33,715 nt of DNA from Solirubrobacteraceae bacterium (GTDB lineage Bacteria > Actinomycetota > Thermoleophilia > Solirubrobacterales > Solirubrobacteraceae). The position numbers and the translations under genes were made by a program. The notes below the pieces were generated by a model. It did no database searches and had not been told where the DNA came from. It saw only the letters and a list, made by a program, of their open reading frames with translations. Where the stretch lies: positions 1 through 33,715 of the forward strand of contig JANJTP010000036.1 in NCBI GenBank assembly GCA_024711025.1, read 5' to 3'. Below, in pieces: positions 1 through 7,016 of this stretch; position 1 is the first letter of the stretch; each line of letters begins with the position of its first letter.

Positions 1-32
1 GACTGGAGTTCAGACGTGTGCTCTTCCGATCT
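1..32 (+). other. Illumina TruSeq adapter remnant (not genomic)
   Basis: These 32 bases match, from memory, the 3' part of the TruSeq read-2 adapter, ending in the familiar GCTCTTCCGATCT. They are sequencing-library DNA left at the contig edge. The reading frame of the first gene runs back into them, so an apparent GTG start at 18 and the residues MLFRS after it are artefacts. Genomic sequence begins at or very near 33. Confidence 0.97.
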
Positions 33-1283
33 GCCGGGCAGATCCTCGCCGGCTCGCGCACCGCCGTGGCGGCGGCCCGCCTGGCGGGTGCGGCGGGCCG
101 CTCCGTGCGCGCCGTCGCTCGTCGCGCGCTCGGCACCGCTCTCGCCCGTCCGGGGCGGGTCGTCGCGGTCGCGGCCGCGCTCGCCGCCCTCGGCTGGGCA
201 CTCGACACGCAGACGCGGGTCGAGTCCGACGTCCAGCGACTCGTGCCCCAGGACCTCGTGGCGCTGCGCGACCTGCGTGACCTCCAGCGCATCAGCGGCG
301 TCGGCGGTGAGGTGAGCGTGCTCGTCGAGGGCAGCCGCGTCACCGACCCGGAGGTCGTCGCCTGGATGACCGACTACCAGGCGCGCGTCGTCGAGCGCCT
401 GGGCTTCACGCCGCAGCGCGGCTGCGGGCGCGCCGACATCTGCCCGGCGCTGTCGCTGCCGGACCTCTTCACCACGAAGGCCTCGCTCGCTTCGCGAAAG
501 CGCATCGAGAGCCTGCTCGACGCCGTTCCCCCCTACTTCTCGCAGAGCGTCATCGCCTCCGACCGGCGCGCCGCGACGCTGTCCTTCGGCCTGCGCCTCA
601 TGCCCCTCGACCGCCAGGTGGACGTCCTGCGCACGATGCGCAGCGAGCTCGACCCGCCACCCGGCGTACGTGCGCGCCTCGCCGGCCTGCCGGTGCTGGC
701 CGCCGAGGCCCACGAGCGCATCGCATCGCCGTGGCGGCGGGCGACGACGCTGGTCGTGGGGCTGCTGGGGGTCGCGCTGGTCCTGCTCGCCGCGCTGCGC
801 AGCCTGCGGCGGGCGCTCCTGCCGCTCGTGCCGATCGTGCTCGCGACCGGCTGGTCGGCGCTCGTTTTGTTCGCGCTGCGGATCCCCCTGAACCCGATGT
901 CGCTTGTGCTCGGGGCGCTCGTGATCGCGATCGCGACCGAGTTCAGCGTGCTGCTCGCCGAGCGCTATCGGGCGGAGCGCGCGGACGGGCACGGCGTGGA
1001 GCGCGCGCTGCGCCGCACCTATCGCTCGACCGGTGCCGCCGTGCTCGCCTCCGGCGTCACGGCGATCGCCGGCTTCGCCGTGCTCGTCGTCTCCGACGTG
1101 CGGATGCTGCGCGACTTCGGCTTCGTCACCGTCGTCGACCTCGCAGTGGCGCTCGTCGGCGTGCTTGTGGTGCTCCCCGCCGTGCTCGTCCTCGCCGAGC
1201 GCCGCGCCGCTGCTCCGGTCCGGGCCGGCGCCGGGCTGCGGGGGCGCCTCGCCGCGCCGGCGCGCGGGGCGGGGGAGGGGTGA
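33..1283 (+). CDS. RND/MMPL-family transporter, C-terminal part (5' truncated)
   Basis: This is the C-terminal half of an RND-superfamily exporter of the MMPL / HAE3 type, which uses proton flux to move lipids or hydrophobic compounds across the membrane. The fragment (416 residues) opens with a cytoplasmic linker and a membrane segment (about residues 40-55), followed by an extracellular loop of about 180 residues. Five closely packed hydrophobic segments follow (about residues 235-400), matching TM8-TM12, and the protein ends in an Arg/Ala-rich cytoplasmic tail. The N-terminal half lies beyond the contig edge and the first codons seen upstream are adapter. The stop overlaps the GTG of the next gene (GTGA), so the two are probably co-translated. 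Substrate cannot be told. Confidence 0.85.
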   Translation, partial: AGQILAGSRTAVAAARLAGAAGRSVRAVARRALGTALARPGRVVAVAAALAALGWALDTQTRVESDVQRLVPQDLVALRDLRDLQRISGVGGEVSVLVEGSRVTDPEVVAWMTDYQARVVERLGFTPQRGCGRADICPALSLPDLFTTKASLASRKRIESLLDAVPPYFSQSVIASDRRAATLSFGLRLMPLDRQVDVLRTMRSELDPPPGVRARLAGLPVLAAEAHERIASPWRRATTLVVGLLGVALVLLAALRSLRRALLPLVPIVLATGWSALVLFALRIPLNPMSLVLGALVIAIATEFSVLLAERYRAERADGHGVERALRRTYRSTGAAVLASGVTAIAGFAVLVVSDVRMLRDFGFVTVVDLAVALVGVLVVLPAVLVLAERRAAAPVRAGAGLRGRLAAPARGAGEG

Positions 1284-1927
1284 GCTCGGAGATCGTCGTC
1301 GAGCGGGGCTGGCTGGCGCCCGACCTCGCGGAGGAGCACCCCGGCCTCGGGCTGCTGAGCTGCGGCTCGGCGATCGCCTCGGCGTCGGCCGAGCCCGGCG
1401 TGCGGGCGCGGCTGGAGTCCCTCGCCGACCGGCTGCGCGGAGCGCGGGCGCTGGAGCTGCGCCGCGAGCCCGTGCCGGCCGCGTACCGCGTCTTCTACCG
1501 TCACATCGGCATCGACCCCGACGTGACCCGCACGCCGGTCGAGCGGGAGGTGCTCGAGCGGCTGCTCCACGGTGGGCTGCGGTCGCGCGGGCGGATCGCC
1601 GACGCGCGGGCGCTCGCCGTCCTCGAGACCGGCGTCGCCGTCGACGCCCTCGACGAGGTCGCACTTGCCGGGGCCCTCGGGCTGCGCCCGGCCGCCCGCG
1701 GCGAGCGGCTCGGCGCGGGGGCCGGCGCGCGCCCGCTGCGGCCGGGACGGATCGTCGTCGCCGACGGCGAGCGCGCGCTCTACGAGCTGTTCGGAGCCCT
1801 GCCCGAAGGTGTGGCTCCGCATCGTCGTACGCGCTCGCTGCGGCTCGTCGCCGTGCAGGTCCCCGGCGTGCCGTCGATCCACGTCGAGGAGGCGCTGTGG
1901 ATCGTGCGCGAGGCGCTCGGGCACTGA
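1280..1927 (+). CDS. B3/B4 tRNA-binding-domain protein
   Basis: A 215-residue protein that is essentially one B3/B4 domain, the fold found in the beta subunit of phenylalanyl-tRNA synthetase and in stand-alone proteins. The hallmark is visible at residues 70-97: YRVFYRHIGIDPDVTRTPVE, then a Leu-rich helix and a Gly. Stand-alone members are suspected of acting on aminoacyl-tRNA or amino acids, but no function is established. The start is taken at the GTG whose last two bases begin the TGA of the transporter gene; no other start fits the domain. A short repeat tract follows the gene. Confidence 0.8.
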   Translation: MSSEIVVERGWLAPDLAEEHPGLGLLSCGSAIASASAEPGVRARLESLADRLRGARALELRREPVPAAYRVFYRHIGIDPDVTRTPVEREVLERLLHGGLRSRGRIADARALAVLETGVAVDALDEVALAGALGLRPAARGERLGAGAGARPLRPGRIVVADGERALYELFGALPEGVAPHRRTRSLRLVAVQVPGVPSIHVEEALWIVREALGH

Positions 1928-1947
1928 GCACGGGTCGCGCGCATGTA

Positions 1948-2046
1948 CCCAGCGCGGGCCTCGTCGCGTACGCGGCGTCCGGGACGGGCGCTGGAGGGAA
2001 GTCGTGCGTCGCGTACGCACCCGGCGCGGGCCTCGTCGCGTACGCG
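1948..2046. repeat. Two 27-bp direct repeats with three GCGTACGC palindromes
   Basis: Positions 1948-1974 and 2020-2046 are the same 27-mer with a single mismatch, starting 72 bp apart. Each ends in the 10-bp palindrome CGCGTACGCG (1965-1974, 2037-2046), and a third near-copy of the palindrome lies at 2010-2019. A TAGGCT box (2047-2052), matching the -10 element seen elsewhere in the window, abuts the last palindrome. The tract could be an operator array for the gene at 2070 or a dispersed genomic repeat. It does not code for a convincing protein. Confidence 0.7.
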
Positions 2047-2069
2047 TAGGCTCTTGCGGGGGAGAGGGG

Positions 2070-2573
2070 ATGAGCGCCGCCGCGACAGCCGCCGTCGCCG
2101 TGCCGCACCGCCGGACGGCGCAGGACGAGGGGCGCGGCGACCGGCCGCGCCCGGCGCGCGACGCCGAGCGCGAGGCGCGCCGGTCGCTCCGCGCCCAGAT
2201 AGCGCGACTCGATGCCCAGCTGGCGGCCGCCGTCGCCGCATCGATCCCGGACGGCGGGATCGACACCGCGGTCCCGGCGCTCGACGGCCCGCGGCTCCTT
2301 GCGCTCGGTGAGCTCGAGGCGCTTCGCGACGCGCTCGCCGGTCGGGTCGCCGAGGCGCACGACCGCCTCGCGGCGCGCGCGCGGCGGCACACGGCGGCAC
2401 GTGCGGAGCTCGACCGGATGCTCGCCGACCCCGCTGCGAACCGCCGCCGGCGGATCAGCCTGCGCGAGCTCGGCGAGCCCGGCTGCGGGGTGTGGCAGGT
2501 GCGTCCGCATCGCGGGCTGATCGGGATGCTGCTCGGCTGGTGGCGCGTGACGCTCTCATCGGGCTGTCCGTAG
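2070..2573 (+). CDS. Hypothetical protein, 167 aa
   Basis: No family recognised. The first 40 residues are Arg/Ala-rich and probably disordered. Residues about 35-125 are helical with heptad-like Leu/Ala spacing (two likely coiled-coil arms). The C-terminus has a distinctive stretch, VWQVRPHRGLIGMLLGWW, followed by RVTLSSGCP at the very end, which looks like a conserved signature. ATG 2070 follows GGGGAGAGGGG and a TAGGCT box at 2047-2052. Codon use is typical for the contig. Not a predicted membrane protein; the W-rich end could pack on a partner. Confidence 0.65.
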   Translation: MSAAATAAVAVPHRRTAQDEGRGDRPRPARDAEREARRSLRAQIARLDAQLAAAVAASIPDGGIDTAVPALDGPRLLALGELEALRDALAGRVAEAHDRLAARARRHTAARAELDRMLADPAANRRRRISLRELGEPGCGVWQVRPHRGLIGMLLGWWRVTLSSGCP

Positions 2574-2617
2574 CCGCCGGCGGCGCGCGCTCGCGATCGC
2601 TGCCATCCTGCACGTCG

Positions 2618-3157
2618 ATGGGACGGCGCAGCCGCAAGCGCACCGCAGGCACGCCGGCCGCTGTCGAGCGCGTCGAGGCGTCGATCGACCGGCGACCGGC
2701 GGCTCCCGCCGCGGAGCGGCCGGCGCGCGGACGGCCGGCGGCCGCGGCCGCGGAGCGGCCGGCGCCCCGGCGGCGCGCGCGGCTCGACGAGGCGCCCAAG
2801 CCGCCGTGGGCTCCCGTCCCGCTGACCGAGCTGTGCCTCCTCGTCGGGCTCGTCGTGCTCGGTGTGGCGATGCTCGCGCCCGGCGGGCGCCGCAACCTGC
2901 TGCTCGCCTTCGGCCTCGGGCTCGTCACGCTGGCAACGCTCGAGGTCTCGCTGCGCGAGCACCTCGCCGGCTTCCGCTCCCACTCGGCGCTGCTCGCCGC
3001 GCTCGCCGCGATGGCCGCCGCCGTGCCGGTCGCGCTGGTGCTCTCGGCGCCGAAGGCGGTCGTGCTGATCGTCTTCGCGCTCGTCTTCCTGCTCGCCCTT
3101 CAGGCGCTGCGCGCCGTCTTCCGTCGCCGCGCCGGCGGCGTCGGCTGGCGGGCCTGA
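2618..3157 (+). CDS. Small membrane protein, hypothetical, 179 aa
   Basis: A basic, Ala/Arg/Pro-rich N-terminal third (residues 1-60, with repeated AAERPA-type words) precedes three hydrophobic segments: about 67-85, 92-105 and 125-165, the last long enough for two passes. The protein ends in an RRR-rich cytoplasmic tail. The start ATG is chosen because the upstream extension of this frame overlaps the preceding gene and has poor composition. Function unknown; it is plausibly an integral membrane protein with a cytoplasmic basic tail. It shares strand and close spacing with its neighbours, so co-transcription is likely. Confidence 0.6.
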   Translation: MGRRSRKRTAGTPAAVERVEASIDRRPAAPAAERPARGRPAAAAAERPAPRRRARLDEAPKPPWAPVPLTELCLLVGLVVLGVAMLAPGGRRNLLLAFGLGLVTLATLEVSLREHLAGFRSHSALLAALAAMAAAVPVALVLSAPKAVVLIVFALVFLLALQALRAVFRRRAGGVGWRA

Positions 3158-3195
3158 GCGCGGGGCACCCGGACGATCGTGTTCCATACATCACC

Positions 3196-3720
3196 GTGAC
3201 CGACGAGTCGAGCAAGCCCCCGCACCCTCCCGCCGAGCCGTTTCGCGGGGCGCAGCCAGAGCAGCCGGCCGACCGCGAGGCGGCCGAGACGCCGCAGCCG
3301 CCGACTCCGCGGCGGATGCGCATCGCCGGGATCCACCACGTGACGCTGATCAGCGCCGACCTCCACCGCACGACCGGCTTCTACCGGGACGTGCTCGGGC
3401 TGGCGCTCTGGCGCGAGGCCGCCAACGACGACGACCCGGGCGCGCGCCACTTCTGGTTCTCCGCCGACGGCCAGGGCTCGCCCGGGACGATCCTGTCGTT
3501 CCTCGAGTACCCGCAGATGGGTGCGGGCAGCCAGGGAACCGGGACGACCCACCACATCGCGCTGGCCGTCGACTCGCCCGACGAGATCGGCGCGTGGCGC
3601 GACTATCTGCGCTCCCGCGACATCCCGACGACCGAGGTCTTCGACCGCAGCGGGCTTGTCTCCATCTACCTGCGCGACCCCGACGGGCACATCCTCGAGA
3701 TCGTCTCCGGCGGCGCCTGA
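3196..3720 (+). CDS. VOC-superfamily (glyoxalase/dioxygenase-fold) protein
   Basis: A single-chain protein with two beta-alpha-beta-beta-beta modules of the vicinal oxygen chelate fold, as in ring-cleaving dioxygenases and glyoxalase I. From the internal Met (3316) the fold starts IHHVTLISADLHRTTGFYRDVLGL; the second module starts THHIALAV and ends with DPDGHILEIVS. Candidate metal ligands are the His after IH, the His of THHIA and the Glu of HILEI, the usual two-His-one-Glu set. The GTG at 3196 adds a Pro/Glu-rich, probably disordered 40-residue extension; the alternative ATG 3316 gives a bare 134-residue domain. No good ribosome binding site decides between them. Substrate unknown. Confidence 0.75.
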   Translation: MTDESSKPPHPPAEPFRGAQPEQPADREAAETPQPPTPRRMRIAGIHHVTLISADLHRTTGFYRDVLGLALWREAANDDDPGARHFWFSADGQGSPGTILSFLEYPQMGAGSQGTGTTHHIALAVDSPDEIGAWRDYLRSRDIPTTEVFDRSGLVSIYLRDPDGHILEIVSGGA

Positions 3721-3729
3721 CGCCGCGCC

Positions 3730-3761
3730 CGCCGGCCGGGCCCGTGTGAGCCCGGCCGGCG
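3730..3761. terminator. Strong GC hairpin between convergent genes
   Basis: Arms 3730-3741 and 3750-3761 are perfect 12-bp reverse complements with an 8-nt loop. The hairpin sits in the 58-bp gap between the convergent VOC and mIHF genes, where a bidirectional terminator is expected. There is no U-tract on either strand, which is common in high-GC actinobacteria. Confidence 0.6.
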
Positions 3762-3778
3762 CGGGGCTGGCGTGCGCG

Positions 3779-4132
3779 TCAGGCTGCGCCGACGCCGGCG
3801 AGCTCGCAGAGGCGGTGCGCCTCGGGCGGCTCGGGTCGCCGGCCGAGTAGCGCGGCGACCGCGGCTCGCTGGCGATCGGTCAGCGTGCCGATCGTCTTGC
3901 TCTCGGACACCGGGATCGCCTGTACGAACCGGCGCGCGCGGGTGTGGCCCCAGCGGCGCTGGCTTGTCAGCAGCTCGGCGATCGGCATCGACTCGGCCTC
4001 CCACGGTGAGGCGAGGACAACCTCGGCAACGCTGATCTCCCCGGATGCGATCCGTCGCTTGAGCTCGGCGCGAGCGAGCCGTACGGCATTCGCTCGTTCG
4101 AGTGCGCGCAGATGCTGCGGCGCAGGGGACAT
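3779..4132 (-). CDS. mihF: Integration host factor, actinobacterial type (mIHF)
   Basis: A 117-residue nucleoid-associated protein of the mycobacterial IHF family, which bends DNA and is unrelated to enteric IHF. The family pattern is clear: ALERANAVRLARAELKRRIASGEI (long N-terminal helix), VVLASPWEAESMPIAELLTS, RRWGHTRARRFVQAI (helix-hairpin region with the Gly-x-x-x-Ala turn) and IGTLTDRQRAAVAALL. The ATG at 4132 is preferred because AAGGAG lies 5 nt upstream; a second ATG six codons earlier (4150) has GGAGG only 4 nt away. A C-terminal tail of about 25 residues exceeds the usual family end. It is transcribed from its own promoter with a long leader. Confidence 0.9.
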   Translation of the reverse strand: MSPAPQHLRALERANAVRLARAELKRRIASGEISVAEVVLASPWEAESMPIAELLTSQRRWGHTRARRFVQAIPVSESKTIGTLTDRQRAAVAALLGRRPEPPEAHRLCELAGVGAA

Positions 4133-4320
4133 CGTTGCTCCTTGCGTCATGAATCCTCCAGTGCCGTCCAGGTCGTGCCCGGACGAGCTCCTACTTGGTG
4201 TGTCGAGTGGCACCGGCAGCCTTCGGGCGCGTGGAGCTCCTCCAAAGCCTCGCGGCTCCTCTGAGCGCGCTCGCGCGCTCTTGGTGCCGGCTTCTCCGGG
4301 CGCCCTGCCGGTGGGCATCC
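4133..4320 (-). other. Long mIHF 5' leader with GC hairpin
   Basis: About 180 nt separate the predicted transcription start (near 4314) from the mIHF start codon. The leader contains the 7-bp inverted repeat GAGCGCG/CGCGCTC with a 4-nt loop at 4262-4279 and further GC-rich pairing potential. It shares the 11-mer CTGAGCGCGCT with the hairpin at 4361-4391. No known riboswitch class was recognised. In-frame extension of mIHF into it has non-family composition. Confidence 0.4.
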
Positions 4321-4350
4321 AACCTAGGCAATCGCCGCACGGAACGTCAA
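4321..4350 (-). promoter_or_regulatory. Predicted promoter for mIHF
   Basis: On the minus strand TTGACG (4350-4345) is followed after 18 nt by TAGGTT (4326-4321), close to the vegetative sigma consensus and matching the TANNNT boxes used elsewhere in this window. It points at mIHF and lies just below the hairpin that ends the upstream gene. Confidence 0.55.
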
Positions 4351-4360
4351 CGAGCCGTTA

Positions 4361-4391
4361 ACGAATAGCGCGCTCAGAGCGCGCTATTCGT
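4361..4391. terminator. Perfect 14-bp hairpin downstream of the SPT-like gene
   Basis: Arms 4361-4374 and 4378-4391 are perfect reverse complements (14 bp) around a 3-nt loop. It lies 55 nt past the stop of the minus-strand SPT-like gene and just upstream of the mIHF promoter, so it is best read as the terminator insulating mIHF. On the minus strand it is followed by TTAACG, a weak T-tract. A regulatory palindrome is the alternative. Confidence 0.6.
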
Positions 4392-4445
4392 CACGCTGCA
4401 CGGTCGATCTGCGGCGACGCTACGAAGAACGTCCGGCGCCGCGCG

Positions 4446-5756
4446 TCAGGGGTGCAGCGCGCCGCGCTCGGGCAGCGCGCCGTGCTCGCTCTCGAAGGTC
4501 GCCTTGACGTGAGCGAAGCGCGTCAGGGCCTCTTCGATCGTCGACTCGTCGTGCGTCGCCATCACGCTGGTTCGCAGCAGCGCGCCGCCCGGGGGGACCG
4601 CTGGGTGCAGTGCCGTGTTGACGAACACGCCGGCGTCGTAGAGCGCCTTCCAGAGCAGCACGGCCTTCCAGTCGTCGCCGACGAGCACCGGCACGATCGG
4701 CGTCACGATCGTCCCGTCGACGACGCCGGGGGCGTCGAGCTGGGCGCCCGGGACGTCGATCGACTGCGACGGCACGACCGCGAAACCCAGCCGCTCGAGG
4801 CCGTCGCGCAGCAGTCGCGCGTTGTTCAGCAGGCGCTCCAGCAGGGGCGGGCCGTCCGGTCCGCGCAGCACCCGCAGCGCGGCGAGCGTCGCACCGACCG
4901 CCGCGGGGACGCCGGACGCCGTGAACAGGTAGGCGCGCGACTGGATCCGCAGGAAGTCGATGACGTCGGCCGGTCCCGCGACGAAGCCGCCGCACGCGGC
5001 GAGCGACTTGCTGAACGTCCCGACGCGCAGGTCGACGCGGTCCTCGAGACCGAGCAGCTCGGCCGTGCCGGCCCCGCGGCGTCCGAGCACGCCCGCGGCG
5101 TGCGCCTCGTCGACGAGCAGTCGGGCGCCGTACCGCTCGCACAGCGCGCAGATACGGGTCAGCGGAGCGATGTCGCCCTCCATGGAGAAGACGCCGTCGA
5201 CGACGACGAGCACCCCGCCGCCGTCGTCGGCCGCCCGCTGGAGGGCACGCTCGAGCTTCTCCACGCGGTTGTGGCGAAACGGGCGCAGCTTCGCGCGCGA
5301 CAGCAGGCAGCCATCGAGGATCGAGGCGTGATCGCCCGAGTCGGCGATCACCGTGTCGCGCGGCGCGAGGATCGTGCCGATGACGCCGAGGTTGGCCTGA
5401 TGGCCCGTCGTGAAGACCAGCGCGTCCTCGGTCCCCATCCACTCGGCGAGCTCGTGCTCGAGCTCCAGGTGCAGCGGGATCGTGCCGTTCAGCAGCCGTG
5501 AGCCGGTCAGCCCGGTGCCGTAGCGCGCGAGCGCATCGCGCGCTCCCTGGACAACGCGCTCGTCGCCGGTCAGCCCGAGGTAGTTGTTGGAGCCGAGCAT
5601 GATCCGCTCGGCGCCCTCCATCTCGACCACCGGGCGGGCGGGACCCTCCAGGAGGCGGAAATACGGCAGGACGTCGGCTTCTCGCGCGGCGCGAAGCTGT
5701 GCAAGGCGCTCGTGGGTGCGCGCCTTCTCGAAGACGTCGATCGGGGTCTCGGGCAT
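4446..5756 (-). CDS. Serine palmitoyltransferase-like alpha-oxoamine synthase
   Basis: A PLP enzyme (436 aa) of the alpha-oxoamine synthase family, which condenses an amino acid with an acyl-CoA/ACP and releases CO2. Visible landmarks: GSNNYLGL (55-62), GSRLLNGT (85-92), the PLP-stacking His of GDHASI (143), DEAHA (216-220) and the Schiff-base lysine in TFSKS (K250). GSRxLNGT and TFSKS are the forms I associate with serine palmitoyltransferase; BioF, Kbl and ALAS use TLGKG, TLGKA or TLAKA. So first-step sphingoid-base synthesis is favoured over biotin synthesis, and no bio genes are nearby. It is divergent from a large GNAT-fold acyltransferase whose start is 15 bp away. The 8-amino-7-oxononanoate synthase label often given to such proteins is the alternative. 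Confidence 0.85.
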   Translation of the reverse strand: MPETPIDVFEKARTHERLAQLRAAREADVLPYFRLLEGPARPVVEMEGAERIMLGSNNYLGLTGDERVVQGARDALARYGTGLTGSRLLNGTIPLHLELEHELAEWMGTEDALVFTTGHQANLGVIGTILAPRDTVIADSGDHASILDGCLLSRAKLRPFRHNRVEKLERALQRAADDGGGVLVVVDGVFSMEGDIAPLTRICALCERYGARLLVDEAHAAGVLGRRGAGTAELLGLEDRVDLRVGTFSKSLAACGGFVAGPADVIDFLRIQSRAYLFTASGVPAAVGATLAALRVLRGPDGPPLLERLLNNARLLRDGLERLGFAVVPSQSIDVPGAQLDAPGVVDGTIVTPIVPVLVGDDWKAVLLWKALYDAGVFVNTALHPAVPPGGALLRTSVMATHDESTIEEALTRFAHVKATFESEHGALPERGALHP

Positions 5757-5771
5757 GTAGGGTGCGGCGCC
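5757..5771. promoter_or_regulatory. 15-bp divergent start region with leaderless -10 box
   Basis: Only 15 bp separate the start codons of two divergent genes. On the plus strand TAGGGT (5758-5763) stands 8 nt before the GTG at 5772, the layout of a leaderless actinobacterial promoter. The promoter for the minus gene must therefore lie inside the plus gene or overlap this box, so the pair is probably regulated together. Confidence 0.5.
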
Positions 5772-6992
5772 GTGAGCGTCGAGGCCGGCCCCGTCTCAAC
5801 GCGCCGGGACCTGAGGGAGTTCATCGACCTCCCGTTCCGGCTGCATGCTACCGCCACGCAGTGGACGCCTCCCCTGCGCCTCGAGCGCCGGATGTTCCTC
5901 AGCCCGCGCTTCAACGCGTTCTTCCGGCACGGCGAGGCGCAGCTCCTGCTGGCCCGCCGGGGCGGGCGGGTCGTCGGGCGCATGAGCGCACACATCGACC
6001 ACGCCTTCAACGAGCACCACGGCACGCGCTGGGGGTCGTTCGGCTTCCTCGAGGTCGAGGATGACCAGGAGGCGCTCGACTCGCTTCTCGCGGCCGGCGC
6101 CGACTGGCTGCGCGACCGGCGCTGCGACCGCATGGTCGGCCCGATGGACTTCACGATGAACGACGAGAGCGGGATCGTCGTCGAGGGCGGCGAGCTGCCG
6201 GCGATGATCCGCCAGCCGTGGCAGCCGCCCTACTACCGGCGCCTGTGCGAGGGTGCCGGCCTCGACAAGGCGATGGACATGCTGATGTGGCGCCTGCACA
6301 TCGCGGACCGGGCGAAGGTCCTGCCGATCATCACGCGGCTCGCCGAGCGCCTCGAGCCCGACCACGGCATCCGCATCCGCCACATGACCCGTCGCACGCT
6401 GCGCCGCGACATGAACGCCTTCGCGGAGATCTACAACACCGCCTGGCGGCGCAACTGGGGTTTCGTCCCCTACGGCCCCGCGGACCTCGACGCCTATGCC
6501 CATGAGCTGCAGCTCGTCTTCGACCGCAGGTGGTTCATGGTCGCCGAGCGGATCGACACCGGCGAGCCCGTCGGCGTGGGGATCACCGTCCCGGACATCA
6601 ACCAGGTGCTCGCCCGGATGAACGGCCGGCTCCTGCCGGCGGGCTGGCTGCACTACCTGCGTCGCAAGCGGATCATCGACCGCTGCCGCGTCGGCTTCCT
6701 CGGGGTCAAGCCCGAGTACCAGCACACCGGCGTCGCCGCGGGGCTCTACATCGAGCACTTCGACATGGCCGAGGCCGGTCACGTCAAGTGCGGCGAGATG
6801 GGCTGGATCCTCGAGACGAACGTCTCGATGAACCGGGGGATGGACGCGATGGGCGGCGAGGTCGTCAAGCGCTATCGGATGTACGAGCGGCGCCTCGAGC
6901 CGGATGCGCAGCCGGCGTTCCCCGTCGGAGCGCGGATCTGGAACCCCGACATGCGGCGCGGCGCGATCGCCCCGGAGCCCGACGCGTCATGA
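5772..6992 (+). CDS. Large GNAT-fold N-acyltransferase, bacterial ceramide synthase-like
   Basis: A 406-residue protein of the long GNAT-related family that begins with an FIDLPFRLH-type motif and a WTPPLRLERRMFL segment. The acyl-CoA-binding signature is in the C-terminal GNAT domain: VGFLGVKPEYQHTGVAAGLY (about residues 315-334), preceded by the beta-strand pair around PVGVGITVPDINQVL. The N-terminal half carries a second, degenerate GNAT-like unit (GRVVGRMSAHIDHAFNEHHG). Proteins of this general type include Caulobacter bacterial ceramide synthase, which N-acylates the product of the SPT pathway; that assignment here is inference from family shape plus the divergent SPT-like gene. The GTG start is 8 nt after a TAGGGT box, suggesting leaderless expression. 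Confidence 0.7.
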   Translation: MSVEAGPVSTRRDLREFIDLPFRLHATATQWTPPLRLERRMFLSPRFNAFFRHGEAQLLLARRGGRVVGRMSAHIDHAFNEHHGTRWGSFGFLEVEDDQEALDSLLAAGADWLRDRRCDRMVGPMDFTMNDESGIVVEGGELPAMIRQPWQPPYYRRLCEGAGLDKAMDMLMWRLHIADRAKVLPIITRLAERLEPDHGIRIRHMTRRTLRRDMNAFAEIYNTAWRRNWGFVPYGPADLDAYAHELQLVFDRRWFMVAERIDTGEPVGVGITVPDINQVLARMNGRLLPAGWLHYLRRKRIIDRCRVGFLGVKPEYQHTGVAAGLYIEHFDMAEAGHVKCGEMGWILETNVSMNRGMDAMGGEVVKRYRMYERRLEPDAQPAFPVGARIWNPDMRRGAIAPEPDAS

Positions 6993-7016
6993 GCGCTCGG
7001 TAGCCTTCCGGGCTCG

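Noticed and set aside
18-32. GTG start at 18 for the first gene
   Set aside because: Lies in adapter sequence, so the apparent start and MLFRS are not genomic.
1948-2046. CRISPR-like array
   Set aside because: Only two repeats with no regular spacers and no cas genes; treated as a palindromic repeat.
1019-3187. 722-codon minus-strand ORF opposite the B3/B4 and hypothetical genes
   Set aside because: Arg/Pro/Ala-rich low-complexity product, antisense to three better genes; a GC-rich shadow frame.
3730-3761. Transposon end or attachment site
   Set aside because: GC hairpin between convergent genes without target duplication or a transposase.
4151-4318. Upstream extension of mIHF to 4318
   Set aside because: Pro/Arg/Ser composition unlike the family, two good ATGs with ribosome binding sites further in, and a promoter placing this in the leader.
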